A stretch of 64,000 nucleotides of DNA, taken from the NCBI RefSeq assembly GCF_910591885.1, contig NC_063279.1, forward strand, positions 13,454,001 through 13,518,000, read 5' to 3'. The first letter of the stretch is position 1; each line of letters opens with the position of its first letter. The DNA comes from Bombus terrestris (lineage: Eukaryota > Arthropoda > Insecta > Hymenoptera > Apidae). Positions 11,005 through 25,700 of this stretch are shown here, piece by piece. Both the position numbers and the translations under genes were made by a program. Below the pieces are notes generated by a model, which searched no databases, was not told the origin of the DNA, and was given only the letters and a program-made list of their open reading frames with translations.

Positions 11005-13717
11005 CTATAACAGAAGAATGGTGGTACTTTTAGATTGTGTGTTTAGGAATATAGTCGGGAGATAGAAGATGCATTTAAGTAATATTTAAGGATAGAAGAT
11101 TCGAAACTATTTTTCTAGACCTTCCGAAATACAAGTAATAAATATTTTATACGAATATTGCCACAATACAAATGCAGTTTTATTTCACTAATGCCTACTG
11201 ATCCAATTAAGTTTGTGTTTAGATGTTAGATAAATTTTAACGACTTCGCCGTTTATTATATATTGAGAAATGATTAAGGCGGTTTCATATTACAATAATT
11301 TCAGGGAACCAGCAAAATCAAAATCAATCAAAGTTATGCGACTTTCCTAAACGTACTATAAATTCATATATAGTCCACTATATATATATGTAATATTTAT
11401 AGTAATAATTTTTCGTGCGTTTATAAAATCGAATATAAAATCCATAAGTTTCTTTAGATACGTTGAACATATAATTTAACAAAGAAAATTGTACTTACTT
11501 ATGGTATCATCATATGGTAAGTATACGTATACAGCCTATACTAGTAAGTCCAATACTATCTAATAATCTAATAGAAAATATTACCTCCTTAAAAAATACA
11601 ATTTACATGCCGAACCTGCCTCTTTGTTCCTGCAAACTCTTTGCTTTCTGCAAGTCGCGTTTTATTTTAATATTGCAAATATTTTTATCTATTATTTTTG
11701 TAAATTTCTCACTTGACGTTCCGAGAGCGCAAGATTAGCTGCGAGTTCAGCTTTGCGGCGAATTGTGATGTAACGGCTATAGTGAAACTCCTTTTCAAGC
11801 TCCAACCTCTGATGATCTGTGTAGACCACTCTGTATTTGTCTTTAGTTCGGGTTTTTCCTGTAAAAAGTACGAAGGCGAAGATAAGATCGACATTATTAC
11901 ACGTTTAATATCTGCTTCCCTAATTCTCTTGTCAATAACGCGTATAACGAAGATAACGCTTTTGACGATCATACAAGTAGACACATCTCGTACTAAAGCC
12001 CATTAGTAATGTAAGTAAAACATGATTTATAGAAAAAACTATTTTTTTAAACTACAACTAAAGAAACTACACACATGACACGTGTAAAGGAATCCTCGAA
12101 AGAACGATAAGTCACGACGTAACTTCAAAATGGATAATACTCGTCCGAAATTTCGATAGAAATTATCATGTATTCAATTATAGGAAGATTAAAGATTACA
12201 TTAAAAATTAAAAGTAATACATATAGAAAGTCCATATTTGCATAAAATATTAATAAAGAATTTTCACAAAATTAGGAAAAATATGTAAGTTTAATTCTAA
12301 TGCAGTTAGAATACTAAAGGAGAAGAAATTTTACCTAATATCAAACGGTTACATTATCTACTACATGCAGTGACAGGCATATCAATTCAGCTTGTATTAA
12401 TCTTTTTAGAAGCTTAATCAAGCATACTACTTAGAGGTTTCTTACAGTAAGCGTTCAAATACTTTAGCGAGCCATTGTATATGAATGACAGAGAACGTTC
12501 TGTGGTTCATTACTATATAGCGACGAAGAATTTGAAGAAAATGAGTGAGAAAAAAGATACCGATAAGTCTGTGTCGTTGATGGTGCGAATTCAACGTGGC
12601 ATTCGAAAACGATTACTATACACCAGAGTACGAAATACACAAAATGAGAAGGAAACTGAAACGCAGCGAAACTGACGGAGAGGGCGGGAAGAGACGCAAC
12701 GGGAGAAAGGAAAACGATTAGATAAGGCCGGTGGCCGGCGAGATCAAAGGCGTGCACGTTAATCCACCACTCCTCGATAACAGTGCTCGAGGCCTTCGAG
12801 ACATCACGAATAAGCTTCGACCTTAGACTTTTCGATGGTATATACATGGATACAGCATGGCTGGCACCGAATCACCGAGATTACTATATAGTAACTCTTC
12901 GTTTGTGCCAAAGAGAAATTAATTTCTACTACCATACATGTAATACTCAAATTTGATACTGCGTTTTCTTTCACAAGTACCGCAGACTCTTAAAAATCGT
13001 AATAGTTTAAATCCTAAAAAAATGAAAATTTAAAGTCACTATATTTAAAAACCATTCCTTATAAAAACAATAACTTCATTTTTATGAGAAATGTCCCAGG
13101 ATTTTATTTATTTGATTTTAGAACCAAATCAGCGACGTTATCAAATTAGCGATGCTATTTGAGACCAAGGTATTGTTCTCTCTTCATATTTCGTACTTTT
13201 GTTATAACTTTTCAATAAAGCTTTAAATGACGTCTAGATATAACATCTTTTACTCGATTACAGGTACCCGTAGAATACACTGACAAAGTTTGATTGTATA
13301 AAAGCCATTTATAAAAGCCACTAATTTCAAATTTTCTCTTTTTTCTGTTAAGATTATATTATTACGATTTTTGAAGAGTATTAACTATGTGTGGAGGAAA
13401 ATGGAGACTTGAGTATTGTATATTTGAATGGGGTTGAAAGATATGTTATATACATAGGTATCATAGCTGTTCAAATATTAGAACAATATATTATGACACG
13501 TCGAATTTCTTACTCAGATTGCGCTCGACCGTTATCGTGTACCTATGAGCATTTAAAATTTTTCGCGGTAATGATAGTGAAGTAATGAAACGATCCCCGT
13601 CGCAAATATAAAATGCGTTTTACGCATAGTATATTTTTGGAAATTTGATAAAAAGAACGTTTTATGGAAGAGCTTCACAAAGTAAGAAGATTCTATGAAT
13701 GATTTATACTGCCTTTC

Positions 13718-13749
<32 letters not shown>

Positions 13750-16700
13750 AAGAAGAAGAAGAAGAAGAAGTTCTTTAGAAATATTAATTTGAAAACTATA
13801 ATGATACAACTTTGGCGAATTTTTCGTATCAGTTCGTAGATCCTATTTTCTTATACTTCGTATTATTTACAATAATTATATGTAGGTACTTAATATAGTA
13901 TTAGGTTGTCCGGAAAGTGTTTTTCTTTTATAGACACGTCTTTTACAACGATGCATACAAACATGAAACCTAATCTATCAAACGTTGTGATCTTTATCTT
14001 GATAGAACAAAATGGATCATACGTAATTTGATAAAATAATATAAAACGGAAAATATTGTGTATCCATTATTTCCTTATAAAACGAAAGAAATTTTTCGGA
14101 CGATTTAATATGTAATAAAATACATATAATGTGCAGAAGTCTAAGTATAAAACATTCAAAGTATGCCATTTCTTATAATATTCAATGGATAAGGCAAGCC
14201 CCTGTTTAGGTTCCATTTTTTAAATTAGTTTCATAAAAGTATGAATTTGCATAAACATGTAGTCCTTATTAGCATTCTTATTGGTCATGATAGAGACTAT
14301 AGAAAACACAATTTAATCGAAGTTACCAATAACTTTCCACAAATTCGAAGAAAATGAGAGCATGTATACTTATACAATACCTTGTAGGTATACTACTATT
14401 GTTTTAAAACGATAATTAATATGTGCAAATCGGCGAATAACATTTGTAAATAATAAGAAGAAAGTCAATCGTGTATAAATATTCGAATATCATTTCTTTT
14501 TCGACAATGCGCGTACACGTATCGTTCGTCAGAATCGCAAATATTTGCCATGTTAAGCGTAATTGTCGATGAAACTTAATGCACAATAAACAAGCATAAA
14601 ACATTATTAAATCTTATCGACAGACATTTCGTCGTTGAAGATTGTCATCGAAACGGAAAGAAGAAAAAATTCCAAACGCTATGGCATTATGTGTGCTTCA
14701 ATTTCGACAGATCTTTACACGTACTTTTTTGATAAGTTCTTTTTTTGCAATGCATTGTTAAAAGAAAATTTCATTTCAAAAGGTTTAAAACTGAAAAATA
14801 AAATAGTAGATACAAAGACACCAGTATAATAAAACGAAAAAGTTTGCCATCCAACACGAAATTAATCCGCTCGATGTAATAGGTGAAAAGCCAATTTCTT
14901 TGCAACTGTTTGATTTTTAACCGTCCAAAGTTGTATACACTTGAACTTTTACATCCGAAAAAAAAGTCTATCGGAAATCCCAGAGGAGAAAACGTTGTTT
15001 GAAGGGGAGAACGGTCGGTTTTTCGATGTAAGAACCGCATAGTTGTGTGAGTCGGCAAGGATTACCGTCGGCTTTTTTCATCTCTCTGATATCGGAACTC
15101 GCACCTACGATTATCCGACTGGTTTCTTGTCAACACTCGATCTACTTATACTTTGAATAGCGTAATTGTTACACCAGGTCAGTCATGATAATTTCATTTC
15201 ACCCATTGTAAGTACCTACTCTATTACGCATTGACATATATATTTCTTGTAACGCCGCGTGCATCATTCATCTTCCCCTTTCAGAAAAGAACTTCATAAA
15301 AATCAGTTCTGATACGAATTTTGACACATTTTTGACCTACTCGCGTTTGTTACTAAAGTGATCAAAACGGGCAATTCGTTATTTTCCATACAGATATTGT
15401 TATTTCAAACAGAATATTATAATCGTCACAAAGATGTTCATAGAAATGTTATTATTCGAAAGAGGAATATTACAGAACCGTCAATTTTCAGAGATTTCAA
15501 TGATTCTCAATCAAATGGATAAAATATACGAGTCAAAACTTGTTTTTCTTCCTATGTATTTGTTCATGTATCTTACATTTTAGTTTCTTTGATACAATTT
15601 TGATACTTCAAGTGTAGCAAGAAACTCTGCAATTTCAAGAAAAGTACGAAATCGAGAAATACTGTGCGAAAAGTTTCTTAGATTTCTCCTTAGAAGTTTC
15701 TTAGATTTACTGTAAGGAAACGTATTGCTTAACGTTTCAGCGTTAGCCAGTTGTTCTTTATCCAAATAATTAATTCACAAGATTTGTATGGCACGTATCT
15801 CACATAGATATTCCTGTTATAAGAACTTCTCTACTATTCGATAAGAAAAAACAACGTGAACGGAAGAATGTAAATCGTCAGCACGATGTAGTACAAATGG
15901 AAGAATTTGAGCATCACAGAGGAACGTGTCGTGCAATATTTGTAGAGAGATTACAAAAGAATCTCTTTCGAAAGAATACGCGCCTACCTTTAACCAAGTG
16001 TGAAACATCTACTTTTCTGAATAATTTTACGAATCTCCTGAAAGTCGACTTTAGGTATTCGCTACGAAATCAACCCTTTATGTTGTAATTAATCTGATCC
16101 GTACAAGCATAACGTTTAGGACGTACACATATAGTTCAATCAAAACAAATCCACGTCATGATTTTGTGCCTCCACCTCGCTATATGTGTATTTTGATTGA
16201 GCAAGAGGGAAGAATATTTTGCGTACTATCCGGCGGAAAAGTGAGACGAGAAGAGAGCACGAGCAAGGGAGCAAAGAAAGAGGACTCCTGGGGCTCGTTG
16301 CTACCCCATTATAGCATTTGCTCTTCCATTTCGCTATGCGAAATGGTGAAAGCGCGTGTCCCGCTTTTCCTGTCGATGTCCTCGAGTTCTCTTTGCCACC
16401 CCCTTAACCGCGACCCCCATACCGCCACTCTACTTGAACCGGCGCTTCTCTACTCGCACGGGTACTATTCGTCAGTGACATCACAATTACCTCTATTGTG
16501 CCATGCAACATTTGTATATTACATATCAAGTGTCTTCTCTATAGTTAGCTATACAGTAGTCGCTTCGTTGATTAATCTCGTTACGCGCATACAAGATTTT
16601 TTTAATATTGTTGAAAATATTACTTAAAATATACAGGAGAATACGGTTTATTTAAATATGTGGAATATGCTTTAATCTTTGTGAGATACTGCTAGAGTTT

Positions 16701-19700
16701 GGATTTCTAATAAATGGACTGCTGATGTTTATACGAATTTATACTTTTATAGCTTTTTGTATCTTTAGAAATCTAGGCAACCTGTCTAGGTTTATATTGA
16801 GAATCATATCATTTTACAAGAATCCTTGGATAAATACTACACGTACTCGCTTGAATTGCTCGGAGAAGCAAGTTTACATAAATCCTAACCTTGTAACTAA
16901 CATCGATAGGACGAGAAATTCTTGGTGGTCGAAAACAACGATCAATCACGGCACGGCGCGCGACGCTCAAAATTCCTTGACACACATGCACCTTTTCCAG
17001 CCGCAAAGGTCCAGATCAAAGAATATACAACGTAATATTTGTAATTTTCTGAATCGTAGAAATCGTTATCGCTGTGCAATTTTATCTCCGATAACGGCGC
17101 TCATACGAGTGCGCGATATTTATAGAAACCATGATTTGCAAAAATCTCATCTAACTGATCCGACGAATTTAATTGAATCATAATCTCGAGTGCCTCGCAC
17201 GTGCTTCGTAATATGCACGACGATGGGTTTTAACCTGTTAAGCGAAAAAGACGAGTTAGCTCGTCACCAAATCGCTCAAACGTTTTTTGAACGTAAGAGT
17301 TTCTTTATTTATGGATTCCATGTTTTCCGATACGCATTTTTATTTCTGTGAAAAATCTCCTGCTTATAAGGGGATAGAAAGACAAAGGAAGGAAATACAA
17401 AGTTCTCTGTAATAAGCGTCAAACGTCTATTTTAGAACTTTAAGTTTGGATAAGCTTGAGAGAGGATTCTCTCAACGGCGTATCGAGTCAGGTCAAAATT
17501 CAGATATTTAAATGTACAAGGCTAAAGTAACGGTTAGTAACAAGGATACCTAGAGGTTCGGGGTATAATTATACCTACAGTGTACTTTTCGAATTGAAAT
17601 TTCGCCAACTCTTTGTACATAGAAAATACCTAGAAAGTACTATAGAAAGTACCTAGTAAAATTTCTTGCCTTGTCCTTCAATTGATTATTGACACGACAA
17701 AGTTCATTAGCCGATTCTTAAGCTGCAGGTATAAATGGGTGAAATATAACATAAAAAGATCGGTTTAAGAGGATTAGGAAAGCAAAGTAGAAAGTAAAAA
17801 TTATCCTGGTCAGTCATAACAGGTAACGAATGTTAATGAAAGTTCATTGTTGGCAAAACAAACCGTTTGGAGACGTTTTGACATAATAGTCGAACGTTTA
17901 GATGGACTTACGCTATAAAATTGCTTCCAAAAGTTTTATAAGTCAATTGATTTATATTCGAGTATATTTAGCGTGAATTTATAATTATAACGTGACCGTC
18001 ATGCATTCGTGCGAAATTGACAATTAGGGGAAATACGCGGAACATTAAAAATAGAATATTAATAAGATTGAATAGGTAAGACCGACCTGTATTTGGATTT
18101 CATTTCTATAAAAATACAAATTTGCATAAACATTTTTATTCTATCTTCAGCTTCTCACGAGGTGACCAAAATGGCGTCAGTAATAAAATCCGAAGAAAAC
18201 GCGTTCTCTATCACGATGACTCGAGCAGAATGCGGTCGTTTCGAAGGAGCACGCCAACTATAACTAATAATCACGAGGAAAAATCGCATACAGCCAGAAG
18301 CGTGCGAATATACGTATTCTGAATCATCCGAGTGTCGTCTTTATACGAGACAGCGGCTGCCTGCAATATAACCATAAAATCCGGGTAATAGTCGGTAGAA
18401 GGTATTGAAGGGACGCTGAGCTGTGAAACGGTCGAAAAATGAGAAAAAGGTGAAATTTAGCAGCAGGAAGGAAACAGGGCGAGGAAAGGAAAGTCGTGAT
18501 GTCCTCACGGTTGTAAGGTGCTACACCACTGATGATTTGGCTGTAGTTATACTTCGAAGTGAAGCAAATACTTGGAAGTTTGCTTCTGTATAATATGATT
18601 CATGGATTCACAAAGTGTGTGGATCGCTAGCTGATTTTGGCCCAGTTAAATATCAAAATATGAAAGTTCTTTAAATGTTCATTAGAAGCGTCTTATTCAT
18701 CGAGAATCGTTGGTTGCACAATTCAAAATTAATTCGGTTAGAGATCACGCGTGGATTACTGTTTTTGTCTAGTTTCTCCGAGTCAACAATCTATCGCGTC
18801 AATTGTGAAAGTCAAGTCTCGATAATAATTATGCTTCATGCGACCTTCGAATGGATCGTGAAAAATTATTGTTTTCCAAAGTAGGTGTCGATCCGTAAAA
18901 GTTTGGGAGCCTCACTATGGGCGATTTAAACGCCAGAGTTTACAGCTTAGAGAATTGAAAATACTGGAAACTTCGAAAATCGGATGTCAGAGAATTAGGA
19001 TTATTTAAGAATGTTACGTCTAGTAGCAGTAAACTTTTCAACGATTTCGATCTTTAATTTAATTGATAAATTTAGTTGAAGAATTTAATCAACAATTATG
19101 TACATAATTGTCGATTTTTATTACTGGCATTATGCAACTATATGAAAAGCAACTGCGTTAAAAGTTATAAATATATAGTAGAAGAAACATTTAGATCGCT
19201 TATAAATTATCGCAGCATACAATTCATGCAAATGATTATATCATGCAATAATTCCATCATCGATATTCGTATCATAAACATGAAATGGTTAACAGATAAT
19301 CTAATATATCCGCAATATAAAATTTACATTCGGCAAGGCAAACTTAACGACTATAAGTTTAGATGTACTTAATTGAGACATGCAAACTATCGAATAATCT
19401 CACTTTTCTTCTAAATATTCTGTATAAGTCTGGTTCTTTCTTCAATTCTTCGTAAAGCAACTTTTGAGTTTAAAAGAAAAGGCAATAAATAAAAATAAAT
19501 ATTGAAGGCTACAACGAAATTACAAATACAATTTTTAGAAAAACACAAGACTTTAATTGCTTGAAAATTAATTTAAGAAATTAATTTTAGAACTATTTTG
19601 GAATAGAAGCAAAAGTACGTATACAAATAAATTTCAGTTAACGGTTATCAAATATAAACATTTCAAGAAGCGAAACCGATATCATAATCTCCTGCGTCCC

Positions 19701-22700
19701 TGAAAAGTGATATTTCATAAAAGAATTAAGTAAAAAATCATATATATTTACAAGAGAAGCTAGTCTATATGAATAAACACTTTTATTCATTACTAATCAA
19801 CGACATATTCACGAATAGCTAGAAAATAACACAGTGCACATCCGAATATCAACTATTGATATCGTACCGTCAATGATGCAGAGGTCGTGAATCGGAGAAC
19901 TTGCATTTGCGTTGCAACTTGCAGTTATGTTGCATGCTGCAATAGTAGAAAATATTTGACTGTTTGAGCGTATAGATATCTTCATTCTAAGATTATTCCA
20001 CTAGAGATATATGAAGCAAGTTCTTTCCCGTAGCGTGAGTTTTATTATGAAGTTTAAGAAAACCTCAATCTTCTTTATTATGGAGTATAAAAATTGTAGT
20101 CTTCTTCATTACGAATTTTAACAAATCCCTGTTTTTAATTATAATTACCTATGAAAATAACAATAATTTTAATAAAGATATACAACTTTTCAAGTGGTAT
20201 TTCAAAGCTGTAAGTAATATCTAGAGACAATGTTCTACTCTCGTCTCGTTTCCTTTTAATTTTTCAGTGGAAAAGTTTTATGCAGAGAAATTTTCTAAGA
20301 GCTATAAATCTTCTCCATCATATATACATACATCACGTAATACGAAACTCAATCCATAAACTGTACACGAAGAATTAACAGACATTCGAGAGGTTTACCG
20401 AAACAATTAAAATCCACGTAAATCAGGAAACATGTATATGAACATATAAATATCTATGAATCTATAATGTCAATTGCAACAAAATTCAACGTGAAATATG
20501 TAAACGTATGGTGCCAAAAAATTTGATTAATTTTTATTTTGAAATTTTATTAGTAAGTATTGCGATGAAATCAGACTGTCGTGACTCTATCGATAAAGTT
20601 TGAAACAAAAGATCTGAGAATATAAAAGTTTTCTATGGTAATTTATCTTATCATGTATGTGATTTATCTTTAGCGTTGCTACAAAATGGAAAAATCCGCG
20701 TAATTTTAAAATTACGTTCAACTTCGTTGTGACAACTTTCAAACTCGCGGAACTCGGAAGAAAATTACTTGACATGTTTCGTGACTAACTGTGGATGAAT
20801 TTTGAAAGAAACGAATCTTTTGTACTTGAAGATGACTGGAAAGAGTAGCGTTCTGAGTTTCGTTGGTCCGGTTAAAAATCGAGGCGACAGCAAGAGGACG
20901 GAGATTATCTCACAAATATTTGAGAGCAATTAGATGTTTGCTCGTCTGTTACCGTGTTTACATTGTTCACCGTATCTAGACCGCAGAGACGTGTTTATGT
21001 ATAGTCGAGTGCGATGTGCGCCGAGTTCTCCACGATTCTTTTTTAAAAGTCTTTCTCATTTAACACTAATTCAAGTAAACTATATTAAGATTATGTGTAT
21101 CGACAGAAATGATCTTTCGCGTATCGTGAAATAGAGTGAATTTGCTATCGTTCGATATCGTTTGATAGAAGATCGGCATTATATGAATTTTCAGTTTCGA
21201 GATATCTACGAAAATAAGCTCTAAACGTGAATTTATCAATCATTCTGAGAATTGTTACTCATCTAACGAACAAATAATATAAGTCATATATATATATATC
21301 AATAACGGGATACTTTATCATAATTCGTCAACTTTGGAACAAATCTGATAATGCACATGGAAACTGCAAGATATTTAGGATATATTTGACAATGATCGCA
21401 AAAGTATTTAAACAATCCATTATATTAATAAGTTTGAATATCCAATGGGACCATCTCATATGTTTAAAACGGTTGTGTTGTGTATCAATTTTTGTATTGA
21501 ACATATGCTTGCAGTAAATTTCTCCTAGTTTCTTGTATGTATTACATATAATATACATGTCATATACTTATATATACTTGTCAATACATATAATAATGGC
21601 AGTCGTGTCTCATTATAATACTGTGTAATAAAAGTGCAAAATGTGTTATGAAATACATACAATATGAACATACAAATTTTTTATGTTAAATAAACGTTCA
21701 AATACTTTCATGAGACACTGTATGTATTATACTGTAGAATACTGTATTAATATATAAATATCATATCTGTTGACATAGAGACCCAACGTCCTAGGTTGCC
21801 ATAGTTTGTTGTATTATTGTATTCATAACTTGACTTTTTGTTACAGGCTATATAGGTAATTATTTAAATAGGCATCTATCAAGAAAATATAAATGATTTT
21901 TCAATCGATTTATACATCAATAGAATCTTACGCTCTACGTTCTTCAATTAGCTATTAATTAACGCTACTTTTGAATGGTTTCAATTTTAAAGAACAATTG
22001 TTATAATTACGATTTTTATTTAATTAATAATTCACCGATAAATTTGACAAATTTCTTGCATTTCCTAATAGCTCGATTTTGATTATGTCAACTGATTTTA
22101 ATTTATTTGACGTTGATTGATACGTAGGTAAAGTATTATTTGCCAGATATATAAATAATAGAATATTTTATGAAACTATAATTATATTTTGAACACAGTA
22201 TTTAGTGTGTAGCATAAAATAAAATACAATAAATTAGAGTAGGAGGTAGCAAATTATATAATCTATACTTGATATTTTCATATCATTGTTAAGGGGTAAA
22301 CGAATGTAATCATGTAGAAACGAAATGATATTTTAAAGGTATAATCGAAGCTCCATTAATGCGGCAACCTTATCCGTATTAACGAGAAACGTTTTAATTC
22401 GTCTCATCCATCATGTCAGTTATCATTCTTTTTAAATACCAGCAATTAGAATATTGTTTGAAGCAATTTGACTTTAAATCGTGAGACGTAAACTGGCAAG
22501 ATCGTTCTAAAAAACTGAAATTCGTTGCATGAATTTATCAATGCACTTCCAGATACCCTTGCACAATAATTTTCCAAACAAATTGCATCAGCGAAACTTT
22601 TTACAACTATAAAATTGTTCTTTATAATTCATAAACTTCAATTCCGCAAACAATATTTTGTAATTTGTGAAGAATGTCTTAAATTTTCTTAACTACAGAT

Positions 22701-25700
22701 CGCAAAATTGCACTGTTTTAACGTTGCTCAGAAACATCTTTGTAACGTCGTTTGCGTATTTGTATTAACGTAAATTGCAATTTACGATTTTATGTAAAAT
22801 AGGGCAATTAATTTGCGATTTGTTTAATTTGTAAAATTACGCTTATAAATCTTTCCTTCATTAGCAAACTCATTAGCAACAAGTATTTCTACTATATAGA
22901 AATTTTATTACTGAGTTTACTACTTTATTATGAAAAAATTTATTAACGCTACATATATATATATATATACACACATATTTATTAAGATTTATTATAGTAT
23001 AATAAGAAACTTACTACATTTATCATAATTCTAAAAAAAAAATAATTTACTAATTACTTGTAACTTGTAAGATTGCGCTAATACCTAGATTAATATAAAG
23101 TAAATTGTGCAAGAGAGCCGTGATCGAAATTTGTTCATCATTTTCTTCCTATTATTCGTTAAATCTCATTCAAGGTACGATTCTTACGCTCGTAAAGTAT
23201 TATCAGTAACAATAATACGATGTCGCATAAATATCGCGTTATCTACTTTTTTCTTGTATAATGTTACCTACATCAATTAGTCTTACAAGTTTAATAATTA
23301 TCGTTTTTGGTGTTCATTATTAGCGAACAACGTGATTCGCGTGTCTCTGCTCATTGTCTTTTGCTTAATTACTTTGTCGTAATTTGTTGATCAATGTTTG
23401 ACCTTTCGCGGCATAATACGATATTTTATATCTGTAGATCTAACTTTGGACAATATCAATGTCAAATGTTAGCATAGTGGTTAATTTGATTCGACGTTTA
23501 AATAACGTCTTTTCTCTCAAAAATAATAAATTTCGAGATAGAACGATATCTGAATATTAATACGAGTACCTGATTGTAGATGGAAGATTTGTATAGGAAT
23601 CGTTTGCACTGCGAAGGGTTAATAAACGATATATGGACAGAGAAAGTGAAGATCAAATTCTCCAGACTAAACTTTCCATTTAATTATTCTTAAGCCAAAA
23701 ATGACTACCAATCTCGGATTCTGATTAGAGTGTTGTGTAAACAGTATCGTGTACGAAAAATCAATTATTAATACATTCGTGATCAGTAATTTTATACGAA
23801 TTATAATGTAGGAAATCAAAACACTCTACAATTCAGAGAAAGAATTTGAAAATTTCGAGGAGGAATAAAAATACGTATTATATTTTGAGCGTTATTTTAT
23901 ACGATCAAATAGACGCAACGAACGTTGAATATTAAATGGAAATTCTCTGTTACTGCAATTAACGAACCAAATTTTCTTTTTACATATGCTACCAATTCTA
24001 TAACCAGCCGACACCAAAAACTAACAAGTATATGCCTACCAATAATATATGACTAACAAAATATACCAATGTATATCCAATAGGGGAAACATGTACAAAA
24101 CCGTATAGCAAAACAAAATCATATATCCATACTCGTTTCCGTAGTTAATTAAATAAATCCGGTGTAAATTAAAAATAAAAAGGATAAATAAAATAATTAA
24201 ATAAATAAAAAATAGAATTTTGATTTACACAATTTGTTTCATAAAACGAAAAATTATCCAGAACCTTTAATATACAGTTTTGTGCGGATTTCCCCCAAAT
24301 ACGAGAAATAAATCGTATCCATAAATGAAAATAAAATGAACTTGTAAATAAAATAAAACAACTAAAGAAAATACATAAAGCAAGAAAGTAGAGCATATAA
24401 GTAATAAAATAAAGTAGATAAGTAAAGCAATAAAATAAAATAAGACTAACCAGGATTGGGGTGAGACTGGTAGGAAGTCTTCTTCATCCACTCGTAGGGA
24501 CTTCTGATCTGCGCGGCTCTCATCGATGTCGCGCTATTAATACTGTTCCCACTATTGCTAGTGCTAGACGGTGTAATATTTTTACTATTCGTAACATTAC
24601 TGCTGCCGTTATTCCTTGGTGGAGTAGACGAAGTCTCTGGATTACTAACTTCGCTCCCGCTGGCAGTAATGGGAGGGCTTGTTTCTTCAGTTATAACAGG
24701 ACCACTTGCTTCATTACCCCAATCATTTAATCCTGCCAGCTGAGCCTGTTGGTACTGGTGATACTGATACTGATGAATGTGTGAGTACGGGTAAGCGTGA
24801 GGAGGCGGCCAATTAGGAATCATCTCTGCCGGATCCAAATATTGTTGTGCAGTTGATTGATAATGGACATGTGGATATCCATGGGGATGTGTATGTGCAT
24901 GTGCAAGTGTTTGTGGAAGTGTATGTGAAAGTCCTTGCGAAAGTGTTTGTGTATGTGCATGTGCGAGTGTTTGCGGAAGTGTATGTGCAAGTGTTTGTGG
25001 AAGTGTATGTGAAAGTCCTTGCGAAAGTGTTTGTGTATGTGCATGTGCGAGTGTTTGCGGAAGTGTATGTGCAAGTGTTTGCGGAAGTGTATGTGAAAAA
25101 GTTTGTGTAAGCGTTTGCGGAAGCGCATGTGAAAGTGTTTGTGAAAAAGTTTGCGGAAGTGTATGTGAAAATGTTTGAGGAAGTGTATGAGAAAATGTTT
25201 GAGGAAGTGTATGTGGGAACGTATGTGCATGTGTATTTGGATGTGTATGTGCTTGTGCTTGTACTTGTACTTGTGTATGTGTTTGTGCTTGTATTTGTGT
25301 ATGTGCTTGTGCTTGAGGTTGTGCTTGAGGTTGTGTTTGTGTAAGCATTTGTGTAAGTGTTTGTGTATGTCTTTGTGTATATGTATGCATATGTGGATAT
25401 GTGTGTGGATGTCCATGTGAAGATCCATGTGAAGATCCATGCGAAGATCCATGCGAAGATCCATGTGAAGATCCATGTGAAGATCCATGTGAAGATCCAT
25501 GTGAAGATCCATGTGAAGATCCATGTGGATGCTCATGTGGATAACTATACCAATATTGCTGACCTCCGTCGGCTGTGGTGTTTGTTTGTTGCGGACCATG
25601 TTGTGCAGAATTATGTTGCGCAGAATTATGTTGCGCAGAATTATGTTGCGCAGAATTATGTTGCGCAGAATTATGTTGCGCAGAATTATGTTGCGTAGAA

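Larger units (their letters stand above)
11859..24450 (-). other. caudal intron 1 (12.6 kb), with embedded small repeats
   Basis: Intron between the repeat-rich first exon and the homeodomain exon, with a GT donor at 24450 and an AG acceptor at 11859. It contains a compound AGTA/AGA microsatellite (13721-13771), a mariner MITE (13901-14108), a Tc1-type end (12446-12478), a short inverted-repeat element (21600-21720) and several GC-richer patches (about 12650-12850, 16160-16480, 18160-18520). Those patches could be enhancers but show no convincing coding exon. The remainder is plain AT-rich sequence. Confidence 0.8.

Noticed and set aside
12464..12847. A 127-codon minus-strand frame in caudal intron 1
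   Set aside because: It overlaps a Tc1-type end and has no recognisable domain. It is not needed for the caudal reading frame.
16166..16627. A 153-codon plus-strand frame inside caudal intron 1
   Set aside because: No recognised family and no splice evidence. A GC-richer patch lowers stop-codon density and explains the length.
24820..25599. A 259-codon minus-strand frame of His/Leu/Met-rich repeats, and plus-strand Val/Cys-rich frames over the same DNA
   Set aside because: Repeat units are multiples of 3 bp, so all frames stay open. The frame carrying MVSYYN, YEWM and the correct splice donor is the caudal one.
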